Assembly: GCA_017858325.1 (NCBI GenBank) | Contig: JAFMBT010000010.1 | Location: 1 to 55,232, forward strand | Direction of reading: 5' to 3' | DNA: 55,232 nt | From: Candidatus Planktophila sp. | Lineage (GTDB): Bacteria > Actinomycetota > Actinomycetes > Nanopelagicales > Nanopelagicaceae | In this document: positions 7,313-16,577 of the stretch, in pieces | Numbering within the stretch: the first letter of the stretch is position 1 | Layout: each line of letters starts with the position of its first letter | The notes under the pieces: generated by a model | Told to the model about the DNA's origin: nothing | Seen by the model: the letters and a program-made list of their open reading frames with translations, nothing else | Databases searched by the model: none | Program-made: the position numbers and the translations under genes

Positions 7313-8590
7313 TCAATTGATGTCTCTAGCCAGCAAATCTTCATAGGTTTCACGTCTGACTACAGGTCGAGCCACACCATCTCGACAAAATACAACTGCT
7401 GGACGACGTGCACCGTTGTAGTTATTTGCCATGGTTAAGCAATACGCCCCAGTAACAGGCACTGCGATGATGTCTCCGACCTTGGGATCCTGAAGTTTCA
7501 CACCATCAATCAAAATATCTCCTGATTCACAGTGACGACCAACGAGTGAATAGAGATCTCCTCCGCCTACGCGATTAGCAACCGTTGCTTCAAATCTCTG
7601 ACCATATAAAGAGACTTCCAAGTTATCGGCCATACCGCCATCAATGGCAACAAATGTTCGCAGAGAGCGCTTGATGGTAACTACTTGATAGAGAGTGACA
7701 GCGGTATCAGCGACCATAGAACGACCTGGTTCAATCAAAATCTTGGCAGTTGGGGGTAAATACTTGCGAGCAGTATCAATGAGCGCATCAAGATATTCTT
7801 CGATGCTGGGTGGATTGTCCTTATATGTGTATCGCACTCCCAGACCGCCACCTAAGTCATAGACTGCAAATTCTCCGAGTGAGGCTATGGCTTCTAGCGA
7901 TTTAATAAAAGGCTCTGTGGACATAATTTGTGAGCCAAGATGAAGGTGCAATCCATCAAGTCGAAGCTTTTTGCTTACCCTTAAACGCTCGATGGCATCC
8001 TTGGCGCTGCTGATAGATAAGCCGAATTTTGAATCATCTTGGCCAGTCGCATTGGCAAGATGAGTATCCGGCAAAATTCCAGGAATGATTCGGACTAATA
8101 CTGCTTGTTCGCCTGTGACAATTCTTTCCAATCGATCGATATCATCAAAGTTATCGATAACAATTGTGCCAACCCCGGCCTTGACCGCCATCTCAATCTC
8201 ATCATCGGTTTTTGCATTTCCATGCATCACAATTTTTGATGGATTGACCTCTGCTGCTAAGGCCATAACGAGCTCACCTCCACCAGCAACATCAATTCCA
8301 AGCCCTTCTTCACCAATGACGCGAAATACCGAGGTGAGTGGAAGTGATTTGGAGGCCCAGATAACGTCAGAGTTGGGCCATCTGCTTTGCAAACCATCTT
8401 GATAGCGTCGCGCACGTTCTCGCAACGCGGATTCATCAATAATGAATGTTGGAGTACCAAATGTAGATACCAATTCTGATGCTGAGCATCCTCCAAGGAG
8501 GAGTTCATTCTTCTCATTCAAAGAAGTTCCGGATGGGAAAAGAGAGATTATCTGCCCCTCAGGAGTGTTTTTTAGATGGAGGGGGCTCAT
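7313..8590 (-). CDS. lysA: diaminopimelate decarboxylase
   Basis: A 425-residue PLP enzyme of alanine-racemase fold that converts meso-diaminopimelate to lysine in the cytoplasm. Visible blocks are the N-terminal GGCSASELVSTFGTP, the PLP lysine region WASKSLPL (about residue 81), HLHLGSQI, the phosphate-binding DLGGGLGV, EPGRSMVADTA, the active-site VGRHCESGDIL and a C-terminal GAYCLTMANNYNG. The EPGR and CESGD blocks favour diaminopimelate over ornithine decarboxylases. Tryptophan before ASK, where Tyr is usual, and the cysteine in GAYC are mild departures. It lies upstream of the amino-acid transporter on the same strand with a 216-base gap. Another lysA may exist elsewhere. Confidence 0.88.
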   Translation of the reverse strand: MSPLHLKNTPEGQIISLFPSGTSLNEKNELLLGGCSASELVSTFGTPTFIIDESALRERARRYQDGLQSRWPNSDVIWASKSLPLTSVFRVIGEEGLGIDVAGGGELVMALAAEVNPSKIVMHGNAKTDDEIEMAVKAGVGTIVIDNFDDIDRLERIVTGEQAVLVRIIPGILPDTHLANATGQDDSKFGLSISSAKDAIERLRVSKKLRLDGLHLHLGSQIMSTEPFIKSLEAIASLGEFAVYDLGGGLGVRYTYKDNPPSIEEYLDALIDTARKYLPPTAKILIEPGRSMVADTAVTLYQVVTIKRSLRTFVAIDGGMADNLEVSLYGQRFEATVANRVGGGDLYSLVGRHCESGDILIDGVKLQDPKVGDIIAVPVTGAYCLTMANNYNGARRPAVVFCRDGVARPVVRRETYEDLLARDIN

Positions 8591-8638
8591 GCAACAATAG
8601 TGGACTAGTTTTCCATATCATTGTTGAGCCGATTGGCC

Positions 8639-8644
8639 TATGGT
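8639..8644 (+). promoter_or_regulatory. -10 box for leaderless PucR mRNA
   Basis: TATGGT ends exactly six bases before the GTG start at 8651, so transcription would begin at or next to the start codon. No Shine-Dalgarno sequence is present. The same geometry recurs at several other genes in this window. Confidence 0.5.
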
Positions 8645-8650
8645 TGATAG

Positions 8651-10219
8651 GTGCTCTTATCCGATTTGCTAAAGGCTTTCTCTGAGCGAAATACTGAAGA
8701 AATTCGAGTTCTCTTTAATCCAGAGAATTTGGCACGATCTATACGTGGAACTGTTTTGCATGACCCCATCGATGCGTTACCTAATGAGCCTGATTCAATC
8801 CTCATCTTGACTGGTGTGAGAGTAAATGAACCGATCACTATTGCCGCACTTCGGGCGGCCTCAGTAGTTGGGTACTCCGCAGTCATAGTTAAAGTGCGCG
8901 GAGAGGACCCAAGTCAACTCATCAGTGAAGCACAGATCCACAATATCGCTCTGCTTGCTGTCGTTGATGAAATTATCTGGCAACGCCTAGATGCGATTCT
9001 GCACACAATCTTGGGTTCGCAAGGATCATCTACTCAATCTGCAACTGGCCTTGGTGATGAGCTCTACACCCTTGCCAATTCCTTGGCATCAATTATTGGT
9101 GGCTCTGTTGCCATTGAAGATATGGACCGAAGAGTTTTGGCTTACTCCTCTTTACCGGATCAACGAATCGATGCACTCCGTGAACAGGGCATTTTGGGGC
9201 GCCATGTTCCCGATATGGAGAGAAACTTGGGTCAGTACCGAACAGTCTTAGTAAATCACGGTGTTACTCGATTCCCAGAGGCTAGCGATGAGTATGCTCG
9301 CGCAGCAATCGCCGTTAAAGCGGGAGAAAAGCCGCTCGGCACAATATGGGCGATTGAAGGAGTTGGTGGGATAACTCAAGAAGGTGAGCGTTTACTTCTT
9401 GAAGGTGGACGATTGGCTGCGCTGCATATTCTTGGAAATCAGATTAACAATAATTTAGAGTTCCAAGTTCGCGAAGGAACTTTACGTGCAGCGCTAGATG
9501 CTTCACTGAGCGGAAAAGAAATTTCCTATCGCTTAGCGCTCCCTGCAGGCACAGTGCTTTCACTAGTTGGGTTTGGGGCGATTCCTCACTCAGATGGCAC
9601 GGTTCCACTCATCACTCATCTAAGTCATGAGCTCTCGAAGTACCTTGCTGTATTTCGCCCCGATGCTGCCATAACGACTACTCCTCGAGCTATCTATGTT
9701 CTGTTACCTGGCGGTGAACCAGAAGCAGTAATGCGCCTTATCAATGGAGCACTTGCTGCAATTCACCTCGTCTTTAAGGATCAAGTCCGTGCAGCGATTG
9801 CTCGTACTTCGACTCAGCCCGACGATCTACCAAATATGCGTCGTGAAATTGATGATATTTTGCGCATAACCACAGCCAATTTAGACCTTCCTGCCGTTGC
9901 AAAACTTACTGATGTTCATGCACGAGTGTTACTAGCGCACGTTGCTGATGAACTCATCCGTGAACCAATGCTCAAACATCCTGGTATCGAAGCAATGCTT
10001 GCCTACGACCTCGAGAATAAAACCAACTATGCAGATTCAGTTACTGCATGGCTCGACGCCGTTGGTGATATTGCTTTAGCTGCAGAATCTCTCTTTATTC
10101 ACGCCAATACCCTGAGATATCGCCTTCGTAGAGTCAAGGATCTCTTTAATATCACTCTTGATAACCCGGATGACCGCCTAGCGGTATGGATGCAACTTCG
10201 ACTTGTAATGCGTGACTAA
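8651..10219 (+). CDS. PucR-family transcriptional regulator
   Basis: A 522-residue regulator with three visible parts. The N-terminal PucR-type domain covers about residues 1-125 (DPIDALPNEPDSILILTGV...). The middle is a GAF/GGDEF-like sensor region (YTLANSLASIIGGSVAIEDM...). The C-terminal helix-turn-helix of the PucR/CdaR class is at about 465-520 (AAESLFIHANTLRYRLRRVK). Family members control purine, amino-acid or sugar-acid catabolism. The GTG start is supported by the -10 box six bases upstream. It diverges from lysA and converges on glutamate dehydrogenase, so lysA and the amino-acid transporter are possible targets; that is inference. Confidence 0.88.
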   Translation: MLLSDLLKAFSERNTEEIRVLFNPENLARSIRGTVLHDPIDALPNEPDSILILTGVRVNEPITIAALRAASVVGYSAVIVKVRGEDPSQLISEAQIHNIALLAVVDEIIWQRLDAILHTILGSQGSSTQSATGLGDELYTLANSLASIIGGSVAIEDMDRRVLAYSSLPDQRIDALREQGILGRHVPDMERNLGQYRTVLVNHGVTRFPEASDEYARAAIAVKAGEKPLGTIWAIEGVGGITQEGERLLLEGGRLAALHILGNQINNNLEFQVREGTLRAALDASLSGKEISYRLALPAGTVLSLVGFGAIPHSDGTVPLITHLSHELSKYLAVFRPDAAITTTPRAIYVLLPGGEPEAVMRLINGALAAIHLVFKDQVRAAIARTSTQPDDLPNMRREIDDILRITTANLDLPAVAKLTDVHARVLLAHVADELIREPMLKHPGIEAMLAYDLENKTNYADSVTAWLDAVGDIALAAESLFIHANTLRYRLRRVKDLFNITLDNPDDRLAVWMQLRLVMRD

Positions 10220-10228
10220 ATCTCCTCT

Positions 10229-11467
10229 TTACGGATAGAGCCCACGTAGTTTGTGCGCCTCGGCTACCCGAGCTACTCCCAACATATGCGCAGCCTCGCG
10301 CCAGGTAACCTTTCGACTAGTTGCCATCTCTTCCACTTCGTGAAATGCCTTCATTAAAATACTATTGAGATTGGTCTTCACTTCATCGGCATTCCATGGA
10401 TAGTTCTGCTTATCCTGCACCCACTCAAAGTAAGAGACTATTACTCCACCTGAGTTAGCTAAAATATCGGGCACAACGAGAATTCCATTCTCATTCATAA
10501 TCGCATCACCCTCTGGAGTTGTTGGCGCGTTGGCACCCTCAACGACAATCTTCGCCTTTATTCCAGAAGCGCTCTGAGCTGTAATTGCATCAGAGAGAGC
10601 GGCCGGAATGAGAACATCGACATCTAAGTGTAAAAGCTCCATATTGCTTAATCGATCGGTGCCTGGTGCATCCAGATTCTTGTGTGCTAGAAAATGTGAC
10701 CATAGCGTATCTATATTTTGGAAACCAATGACGGCCCCATTGACATCGCTTACTGCAACGATCTTCATTCCCATGGCCTCTAGCGCAACTGCAGCCCAGT
10801 AACCAACTTTTCCAAATCCTTGAATTGCAACTGTTGCACCTATTGGATCAATACCGCGTACTCGAAGAGCTTCACGAGTTGAGATTGCAACTCCATCACC
10901 TGTTGCAGAGTTACGTCCAAGCGATCCACCAAGAACAATTGGCTTGCCGGTAACAACTCCAGGCACAGAGAAACCAGCATTCACCGAATACGTGTCCATC
11001 ATCCACGCCATATTTCTCTCATCGGTGCCGATATCAGGTGCCGGTATGTCACGTTCTGGTCCGATAATGGGCAGGATTTCAGAGGTATAGCGACGGGTTA
11101 ACCGCTCATTTTCGCGTTCTGACAAGGTGTGAGCATCAACTGCTATTCCACCCTTAGCTCCACCAAAGGGCAGATTCGTCAAGGCGCACTTCCAGGTCAT
11201 GAGCATCGCCAGAGCGATCGTCTCTTCTAAATCAATCTGCGGATGAAAGCGAACTCCACCTTTAGAGGGACCACGGGTCGTTGAGTATTGCACTCGGAAC
11301 CCTTTATACATTTCGACTTTGTCGTTATCGCGCCGTAAGGGGACAGCAACTTCCAAGATTCGTCGCGGTGTTGAAAGGGTCTGCCAATCATTTTCAGAAA
11401 GGCCTAATTGATCTACCGCTTTACGTAATTGCGCGCGCGCAGTTTCAAATGCTGACTCCGTTGTCAT
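10229..11467 (-). CDS. gdhA: glutamate dehydrogenase (Glu/Leu/Phe/Val family)
   Basis: A 412-residue catabolic-type glutamate dehydrogenase that interconverts glutamate with 2-oxoglutarate and ammonia using NAD(P). The substrate half has GPSKGGVRFHP, MTWKCALTNLPFGGAKGG with the catalytic lysine in GGAKGG, and PAPDIGT. The Rossmann half has VAIQGFGKVGYWAA at about residue 215. Length is typical of the short hexameric class. A -10 box TAGGTT six bases before the ATG suggests a leaderless message. It converges on the PucR gene with nine bases between stops, consistent with an amino-acid catabolism region. Confidence 0.93.
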   Translation of the reverse strand: MTTESAFETARAQLRKAVDQLGLSENDWQTLSTPRRILEVAVPLRRDNDKVEMYKGFRVQYSTTRGPSKGGVRFHPQIDLEETIALAMLMTWKCALTNLPFGGAKGGIAVDAHTLSERENERLTRRYTSEILPIIGPERDIPAPDIGTDERNMAWMMDTYSVNAGFSVPGVVTGKPIVLGGSLGRNSATGDGVAISTREALRVRGIDPIGATVAIQGFGKVGYWAAVALEAMGMKIVAVSDVNGAVIGFQNIDTLWSHFLAHKNLDAPGTDRLSNMELLHLDVDVLIPAALSDAITAQSASGIKAKIVVEGANAPTTPEGDAIMNENGILVVPDILANSGGVIVSYFEWVQDKQNYPWNADEVKTNLNSILMKAFHEVEEMATSRKVTWREAAHMLGVARVAEAHKLRGLYP

Positions 11468-11473
11468 GACCTG

Positions 11474-11479
11474 AACCTA
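11474..11479 (-). promoter_or_regulatory. -10 box for leaderless gdhA mRNA
   Basis: On the minus strand TAGGTT is followed by CAGGTC and then the ATG at 11467. The six-base spacing matches the other leaderless candidates here. Confidence 0.5.
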
Positions 11480-11566
11480 TTGCAGGTCGATAGAAAAGCC
11501 TAATTAACTGTCGAACCTGAGTGTTGCGCGTAAAACAAGTTCACATGTGCAAGTAGACAAAAATTA

Positions 11567-12784
11567 CTATTTCTTGGTACTTCCGATGAAACTTGCCTTG
11601 AAAGGCAGGAGTGGCAAAATGCATGCGTTAAATGCATGATAAACATCTGGCTTTCCTGACCAGGTAATTGTTGTAACCTCTTGGGCGGCATTTAATTCGT
11701 GGTGCCATGAACCGAATTTTTTATCAATGACATTATCTTCGATGTACTGCCACCAGGTGTAATAATCGTTCAAATACTGATCTTCTCCAGTGACTTTCCA
11801 TAAAGTAAAAGCGGCCATTACTGCTTCAGCAGCTACCCATTGCATACGGGATGTGACGACAGGCTTCTTTTGCCAATCAATGGTGTAGACAAATCCAGGC
11901 GATCCATCAACTGCCCAACCGTCTTTCTTTCCTATCTCGTATATAGCTCGAGCACCTTCGAGAACCCAGGAGCGGTCCTTGGAGGTTTCTGTCATACATA
12001 GATCGATCTGCAAGATCAGGCGAGACCACTCAAATAGATGTCCAATAGTGACTCCGAATGGGCGAAATGGATCTGCCGGGCTATCGATATTGAAATCTTG
12101 TTCCACATTCCACTGTGAATCAAAGTGCTCTGGGAGCATCCATTGATTCCCACGAGCAAAATCATCTACCGCTCGTTTACAAATGTTAAACGCTCGATCT
12201 CTGAAAATGACTCTTCCTGTTGCCTCATACGCTGCCGTGAGCGCTTCTACAGCGTGCATATTGGCATTAATGCCTCTGTATGAGTCCACAGATGAAAATT
12301 CTTGATCCCAATCATTTTTCATCATTGAGAAATCTTCATCCCAGTAGTACTTCTCGATAATCGATTCAGCATATTCAAAGAGTTCTTGAGCGCCCTCGAC
12401 GCCTACTTCTACCGCCGTTGTTGCAGCGAGCAGTACAAACATTTGATCGTAGGCAAATTTACGATCGCTTGCAGGTGAGTGATCCTGATTGACGGCGTTA
12501 TAAAAACCACCATGTTCTCGATCTCTAAAGATTGTGTTAAGTGATTTCACTCCATGTTCGACATACTCTTTGTAATCGCCATAACCCATTTGATGGCTTA
12601 ATCCAAACACTTGAATCTTTCGTGCTTGCAGATAGCACTCAAGAGGTTTCGAAGTGTCTACCTTGCCTTCGGTATCCATATACCCGAATCCACCAGATTT
12701 CATTACCGATCCGAAAGCGAATCTGAGCAGTGATTGTGCTTCATCGGCGAGAAAGTTCATATGCTCTGCGTTGAGTTTTCCCAT
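11567..12784 (-). CDS. AGE-family sugar isomerase/epimerase
   Basis: A 405-residue (alpha/alpha)6-barrel protein of the N-acylglucosamine 2-epimerase / mannose isomerase superfamily. Blocks include KIQVFGLSHQMGYGD, GGFYNAVNQDHSP, RKFAYDQMFVLLAA, RGINANMHAVEALTAAYEA (conserved HxxE), FGVTIGHLFEWSRLILQ and GYxxxW-type elements near the end. Length suits mannose/glucose isomerase or cellobiose epimerase as well as the GlcNAc enzyme; the sequence alone does not choose. Its start lies 12 bases after the GH116 gene, so the two are probably co-transcribed. A possible -10 (TATTGT) six bases before the ATG may add an internal promoter. Confidence 0.85.
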   Translation of the reverse strand: MGKLNAEHMNFLADEAQSLLRFAFGSVMKSGGFGYMDTEGKVDTSKPLECYLQARKIQVFGLSHQMGYGDYKEYVEHGVKSLNTIFRDREHGGFYNAVNQDHSPASDRKFAYDQMFVLLAATTAVEVGVEGAQELFEYAESIIEKYYWDEDFSMMKNDWDQEFSSVDSYRGINANMHAVEALTAAYEATGRVIFRDRAFNICKRAVDDFARGNQWMLPEHFDSQWNVEQDFNIDSPADPFRPFGVTIGHLFEWSRLILQIDLCMTETSKDRSWVLEGARAIYEIGKKDGWAVDGSPGFVYTIDWQKKPVVTSRMQWVAAEAVMAAFTLWKVTGEDQYLNDYYTWWQYIEDNVIDKKFGSWHHELNAAQEVTTITWSGKPDVYHAFNACILPLLPFKASFIGSTKK

Positions 12785-12796
12785 TGGATTACAATA

Positions 12797-15319
12797 CTAC
12801 CTTCCAAAATAACGTGTGCGTACACCTTCAACTGATTCATCGGGGGTGATTTTAGAATAGAGAGCACCCTGGAAATTTACTTCGTTGATTTCCACCTGAC
12901 CCTCAACAATCTCAATCTTTACTTGGCCATTGATTAAGGTTGCAGTACCCCATGAAGCTCCAGTGAACCAGGGAAGCATAGAGTTCTCTAAATCATCTCT
13001 AAACGAAAGTGACTTTCTCTTAGCGCTATATTTTTGTCCAGACCACGCCAAGAACAATCCCCAAGCGATCATCGCACGTGAATAATGTCTGCCGCACTCA
13101 GCTTCATCAAATGGATTTCTTGTCTTACCTGCAAATCTCTCTCTCACATGTGAGATTACTTTCAATCCTTTTTTGTGCTCTCCGCTGTAGATCAGATTAC
13201 CTGCCGCGGTGTATTCATAAGCTGTCATCATCTCGGTGAAATATGGAAATGGACGCTTGGGTCTATTTCCAAGGGGATAGGTAGCCATCAGCAAACCCTT
13301 TTCATCCCCCAGGGCGTAACTTCTCATATGGTTAAAGTGATCGAATAAATCAGTCTTCTCATTAAATTTCAGGATATTGCTTGCAGCAGTCCTTATATTC
13401 TCTGGATTTGCGAGCGAACCTAGATCTGTAATGTCAGCTAAAAATTGACCCACGAGTTGATCAACTAAACATCCCGCACCTAGCTGTAATTCAGGGTCCG
13501 ACGTATTTTGCGCCCCCATGGTTTCGTGGCGCAACCCTTGAGCAATAGTCTGGTTTTCAAGAAGTGGATAGATCTTATGCTCGTAGTAGAAACCATTGAA
13601 AAGATTGGCATCTATCCACTTACTTCCACTTTCAAAGAGTGTTCGACACTTGAGTGCAAAGTCTTTCTCCTCAAGTTCTATTGCCATCTCTTCCGCAGCC
13701 CTTAACGCTGCTAGGTACCAAAATCCCATCTGTGGATTGGGTCCGTAATACTCAACATCCATTGTGTTGTGCTGGACACCTTCCATCACACCATCTTGAT
13801 CGGCATCCCAACCTCCCGGGATCCACGCAAACTCGAGCGCTCTGCGCGCTGCCGGCCAAAGAGTGCGCAACCAGTGAGTATCTCCACTCAGCGCCCATTC
13901 CCGATACAACTTAACGATGCAGCCCATCTGTCCATCGGCAGCAGCAATCGGCCATGCTTGCAGACCATCAATCGGAAATGTCACGCGGAAAGACATAAAC
14001 CCTCGGTCATCTGTCGCATATTTGAATTCTGTCTCACGAAAGTCTTTAGCGATATTGCTAAAGAGGAAGGCGGTGGTTTGTTCGTAATTCCATACGTGGG
14101 AACAATTGCCAAAGCAAGAGCCAGCGTTATATCCAATTCCTTCCCAACCATAATACTTTCCATCACCTGATTGAAATAATGTCTGAGTTTTTAAGGTTGA
14201 AAGATTACTTAGAGCAGAGTCAATAAGTGATTCAGGAAATCCGGTGTGTATAACCGCATCAACAAACTTTAGCGTTCGTGATTCTAAACTTTGCATTTCG
14301 GGGATGAACTTTCCAATAACATCGAGAGAGTCAGCAAAGTGCGTCGTGTAGTAATTTCCGATTACCAGATCGCTATATTTTCCAATATTAGTTCCTGGGG
14401 GACTGGATCCATCTTCCCCTTCAATAGACCAGGCTCGTCGATTTGGGAAGTACCACGAGATAAGAAAGGTAAATTCCTCTGTTGCCCCAGCTTTAATTTC
14501 GCGCTTGTCACAGAGAGAACCAACCGGTTGGGGGCTCTTGGAATTTCGTTCGTCAAGATTTCCATCTTCTACAAAATCGTCCCACATATCCAATAATGAG
14601 TCTTTCCAGGTTAAATCCGCCCACGAAGTTCGATACGTAGGATTGTGTGGATCTAAGAGTGCAACTGAGAAGTTACCGTAGTTCTCATCCTTAGGGTCGT
14701 TCATCTCGGAAGAGTAAAACACGGCTGCGTAACTCTTATTCTCTACAAACTTATTGTGATTGAGGTGTGAAGAGCCTTCAAGATTCATCGGATATATGAA
14801 ATTAGAGAGATTGCCGGCAATTGAAACCGTTGCATTCTTTTCAGAGGAATTCTTTATCACACAACGAAATACCATTATTGGGTAACTGCTCGCCGTAGCA
14901 TCTGAAGGAATAATTGGATTGAATGATTGAAGAGTGACACTTACTGGGCAGGTTGTATCTTCTAGTTCTACTTGGCCAAATGGATAGGCAGATTTAAATG
15001 TTGCCTTTCGAAAACGTGGCATCCCATGGTTTCTTGTCTCAGCACCAAAAGGCCCGTCATAGAGTGATGAATCAAGAGGCCCTTCTAGAACTTTGGTGAA
15101 GAGAGGACGGTCTTCCTGTTCGACACGAATGAGAAATGCGTTTACATCAGGACTCTTTTTATAGGCCGGCCGATTCATAATTTCCCAGTTGATAAGGCCG
15201 CCATTTCCAGCCAAACCGATATCGCCAGTGCCTATACCTCCCACAGGCATTGAAATCTTTCGCAGATCATCTCCGGTGTAGGACTTCAGAGTCGGCCACG
15301 TCTTATCTGATTGAGTCAT
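12797..15319 (-). CDS. GH116-family glycoside hydrolase
   Basis: An 840-residue enzyme related to non-lysosomal glucosylceramidase and bacterial beta-glucosidase/xylosidase of GH116. The N-terminal beta domain opens with SMPVGGIGTGDIGLAGNGG (about residues 24-42). The C-terminal (alpha/alpha)6 domain holds GNCSHVWNYEQT (about 405-420), GWDADQDGVMEG and NTMDVEYYGPNPQMG (about 505-530). I do not assign the catalytic pair by number. There is no signal peptide, so it acts on sugars already taken up, presumably beta-glucosides or xylosides. It forms a leftward unit with the AGE-type isomerase and diverges from a sugar-oxidation set. Confidence 0.88.
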   Translation of the reverse strand: MTQSDKTWPTLKSYTGDDLRKISMPVGGIGTGDIGLAGNGGLINWEIMNRPAYKKSPDVNAFLIRVEQEDRPLFTKVLEGPLDSSLYDGPFGAETRNHGMPRFRKATFKSAYPFGQVELEDTTCPVSVTLQSFNPIIPSDATASSYPIMVFRCVIKNSSEKNATVSIAGNLSNFIYPMNLEGSSHLNHNKFVENKSYAAVFYSSEMNDPKDENYGNFSVALLDPHNPTYRTSWADLTWKDSLLDMWDDFVEDGNLDERNSKSPQPVGSLCDKREIKAGATEEFTFLISWYFPNRRAWSIEGEDGSSPPGTNIGKYSDLVIGNYYTTHFADSLDVIGKFIPEMQSLESRTLKFVDAVIHTGFPESLIDSALSNLSTLKTQTLFQSGDGKYYGWEGIGYNAGSCFGNCSHVWNYEQTTAFLFSNIAKDFRETEFKYATDDRGFMSFRVTFPIDGLQAWPIAAADGQMGCIVKLYREWALSGDTHWLRTLWPAARRALEFAWIPGGWDADQDGVMEGVQHNTMDVEYYGPNPQMGFWYLAALRAAEEMAIELEEKDFALKCRTLFESGSKWIDANLFNGFYYEHKIYPLLENQTIAQGLRHETMGAQNTSDPELQLGAGCLVDQLVGQFLADITDLGSLANPENIRTAASNILKFNEKTDLFDHFNHMRSYALGDEKGLLMATYPLGNRPKRPFPYFTEMMTAYEYTAAGNLIYSGEHKKGLKVISHVRERFAGKTRNPFDEAECGRHYSRAMIAWGLFLAWSGQKYSAKRKSLSFRDDLENSMLPWFTGASWGTATLINGQVKIEIVEGQVEINEVNFQGALYSKITPDESVEGVRTRYFGR

Positions 15320-15350
15320 GCTCGCCTAACTGTTGGTGGTGAGAACTGCC

Positions 15351-15379
15351 TTGACAATAGCTCATAGGCTCTTTATTTT
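15351..15379 (+). promoter_or_regulatory. sigma70-type promoter for the sugar oxidoreductase unit
   Basis: TTGACA (15351-15356) and TATTTT (15374-15379) are separated by exactly 17 bases, 42 bases before the TTG start. This is the clearest consensus promoter in the window. It lies in the 101-base divergent gap with the GH116 gene. Confidence 0.65.
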
Positions 15380-15420
15380 GCTCTGAGAGTAGAACGAAAT
15401 CCATCGATTGGGGAGGTACC

Positions 15421-16476
15421 TTGCCAAAAATTCGTGTCGGCGTCATCGGAGCAGGTAGCTGGGCGGTCGCCTCCCATCTACCAAATTTAGCTAAAGATAA
15501 AGATGTCGAATTTATTGGAGTCTCTCGCAAGGGAGCAGAGATGCTCGAAAAGATTAAGGGTGACTTTAACTTTCAGGTGGCTTCAGAGAACTACCAAGAT
15601 GTGCTCGATGCCGGTATTGATCTCTGCGTTATTGGTAGCCCTACCGGTCTACATCATGAGCATGCCATGGCTGCTCTTAAATCAGGTGCGCATGTGTTGT
15701 GTGAAAAGCCCGTCACGATCGAACCGAGTGAGGCTTGGGAGATTGATGAAACTGCCAAAAGTCTGAATCGACATCTTGTTATTGCCTTCGGCTGGAATTA
15801 CCTACCTATGCTGCAACGTGCAAAAGAGTTAGTGCTTGAACGAGGTATTGGCGAACTTGAGCAGATGTCGATCACGATGTCTTCGCAGTGTCGAGAACTG
15901 CTCTCAAATACCGGCGCATATCCCGACTCATCACCTGAATCTGTTCCAGAACAATCTACGTGGACAGATCCTCGCGTCTCAGGTGGAGGGTATGGTCAAG
16001 CACAACTTTCACATGCACTTGGTATGGGACTTTGGCTAACCGATAGCAGGATTGCATCAGGATTTGCAATGATGAGTGCCCCTATGGCTGCTCCTGTAGA
16101 ACTGCACGATGCGATTACGTACAAATTTGATAATGGTGCAATTGGAGTTGTATCCGGTGGATCAGCCCACGTAAAAGCTCACCGCGATGCACATGCACTT
16201 GAAGTGCGGGCGATTGGAAGTAAGGGGCAACTTCTTGTTGATATAGAGCGGGCTGCAGTATGGCTCTATGACGGTAAAGAGAATGTAGAAGTATCACTAG
16301 GTGAGAAAGATGGCCAGTACAACTGTGATGGACCTATTGATGCAATTCTCAAAGCTGCAAAAGGCGAGGAATTTATCAATCAATCACCAGGTCATCTTGG
16401 CGCCCGAACTGTAGAAGCACTAGATATCGCATATCGCAGCGCCGCGAGTGGAAAATTAGAGCATCGACAGAATTAA
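15421..16476 (+). CDS. Gfo/Idh/MocA-family oxidoreductase
   Basis: A 351-residue NAD(P)-dependent sugar or sugar-derivative dehydrogenase. The Rossmann start VGVIGAGSWAVASHLPNLA is followed by the family lysine block CEKPVTI (about residues 96-102) and an alpha/beta substrate domain. The TTG start is chosen because GGGGAGGT lies just upstream and the Rossmann fold begins at residue 4. It is first in a rightward set with an SGNH esterase and an arabinose/fucose-type isomerase. The likely role is oxidising a sugar released by the divergent glycosidase. Family members differ widely, so the substrate is unknown. Confidence 0.88.
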   Translation: MPKIRVGVIGAGSWAVASHLPNLAKDKDVEFIGVSRKGAEMLEKIKGDFNFQVASENYQDVLDAGIDLCVIGSPTGLHHEHAMAALKSGAHVLCEKPVTIEPSEAWEIDETAKSLNRHLVIAFGWNYLPMLQRAKELVLERGIGELEQMSITMSSQCRELLSNTGAYPDSSPESVPEQSTWTDPRVSGGGYGQAQLSHALGMGLWLTDSRIASGFAMMSAPMAAPVELHDAITYKFDNGAIGVVSGGSAHVKAHRDAHALEVRAIGSKGQLLVDIERAAVWLYDGKENVEVSLGEKDGQYNCDGPIDAILKAAKGEEFINQSPGHLGARTVEALDIAYRSAASGKLEHRQN

Positions 16477-16577
16477 TCGTGGAAGAGCTCTATCTTTCGC
16501 CTGATCCAATCTGACATAATGGGATTTGAAAATGTCCAACCCCAAATGAAAATCCTCAGCTTTGTCGGGAGCGCTAA

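Noticed and set aside
13769-14170. 133-codon + strand frame inside the GH116 gene
   Set aside because: Shadow of the strongly supported GH116 reading frame; no motif or start signal.
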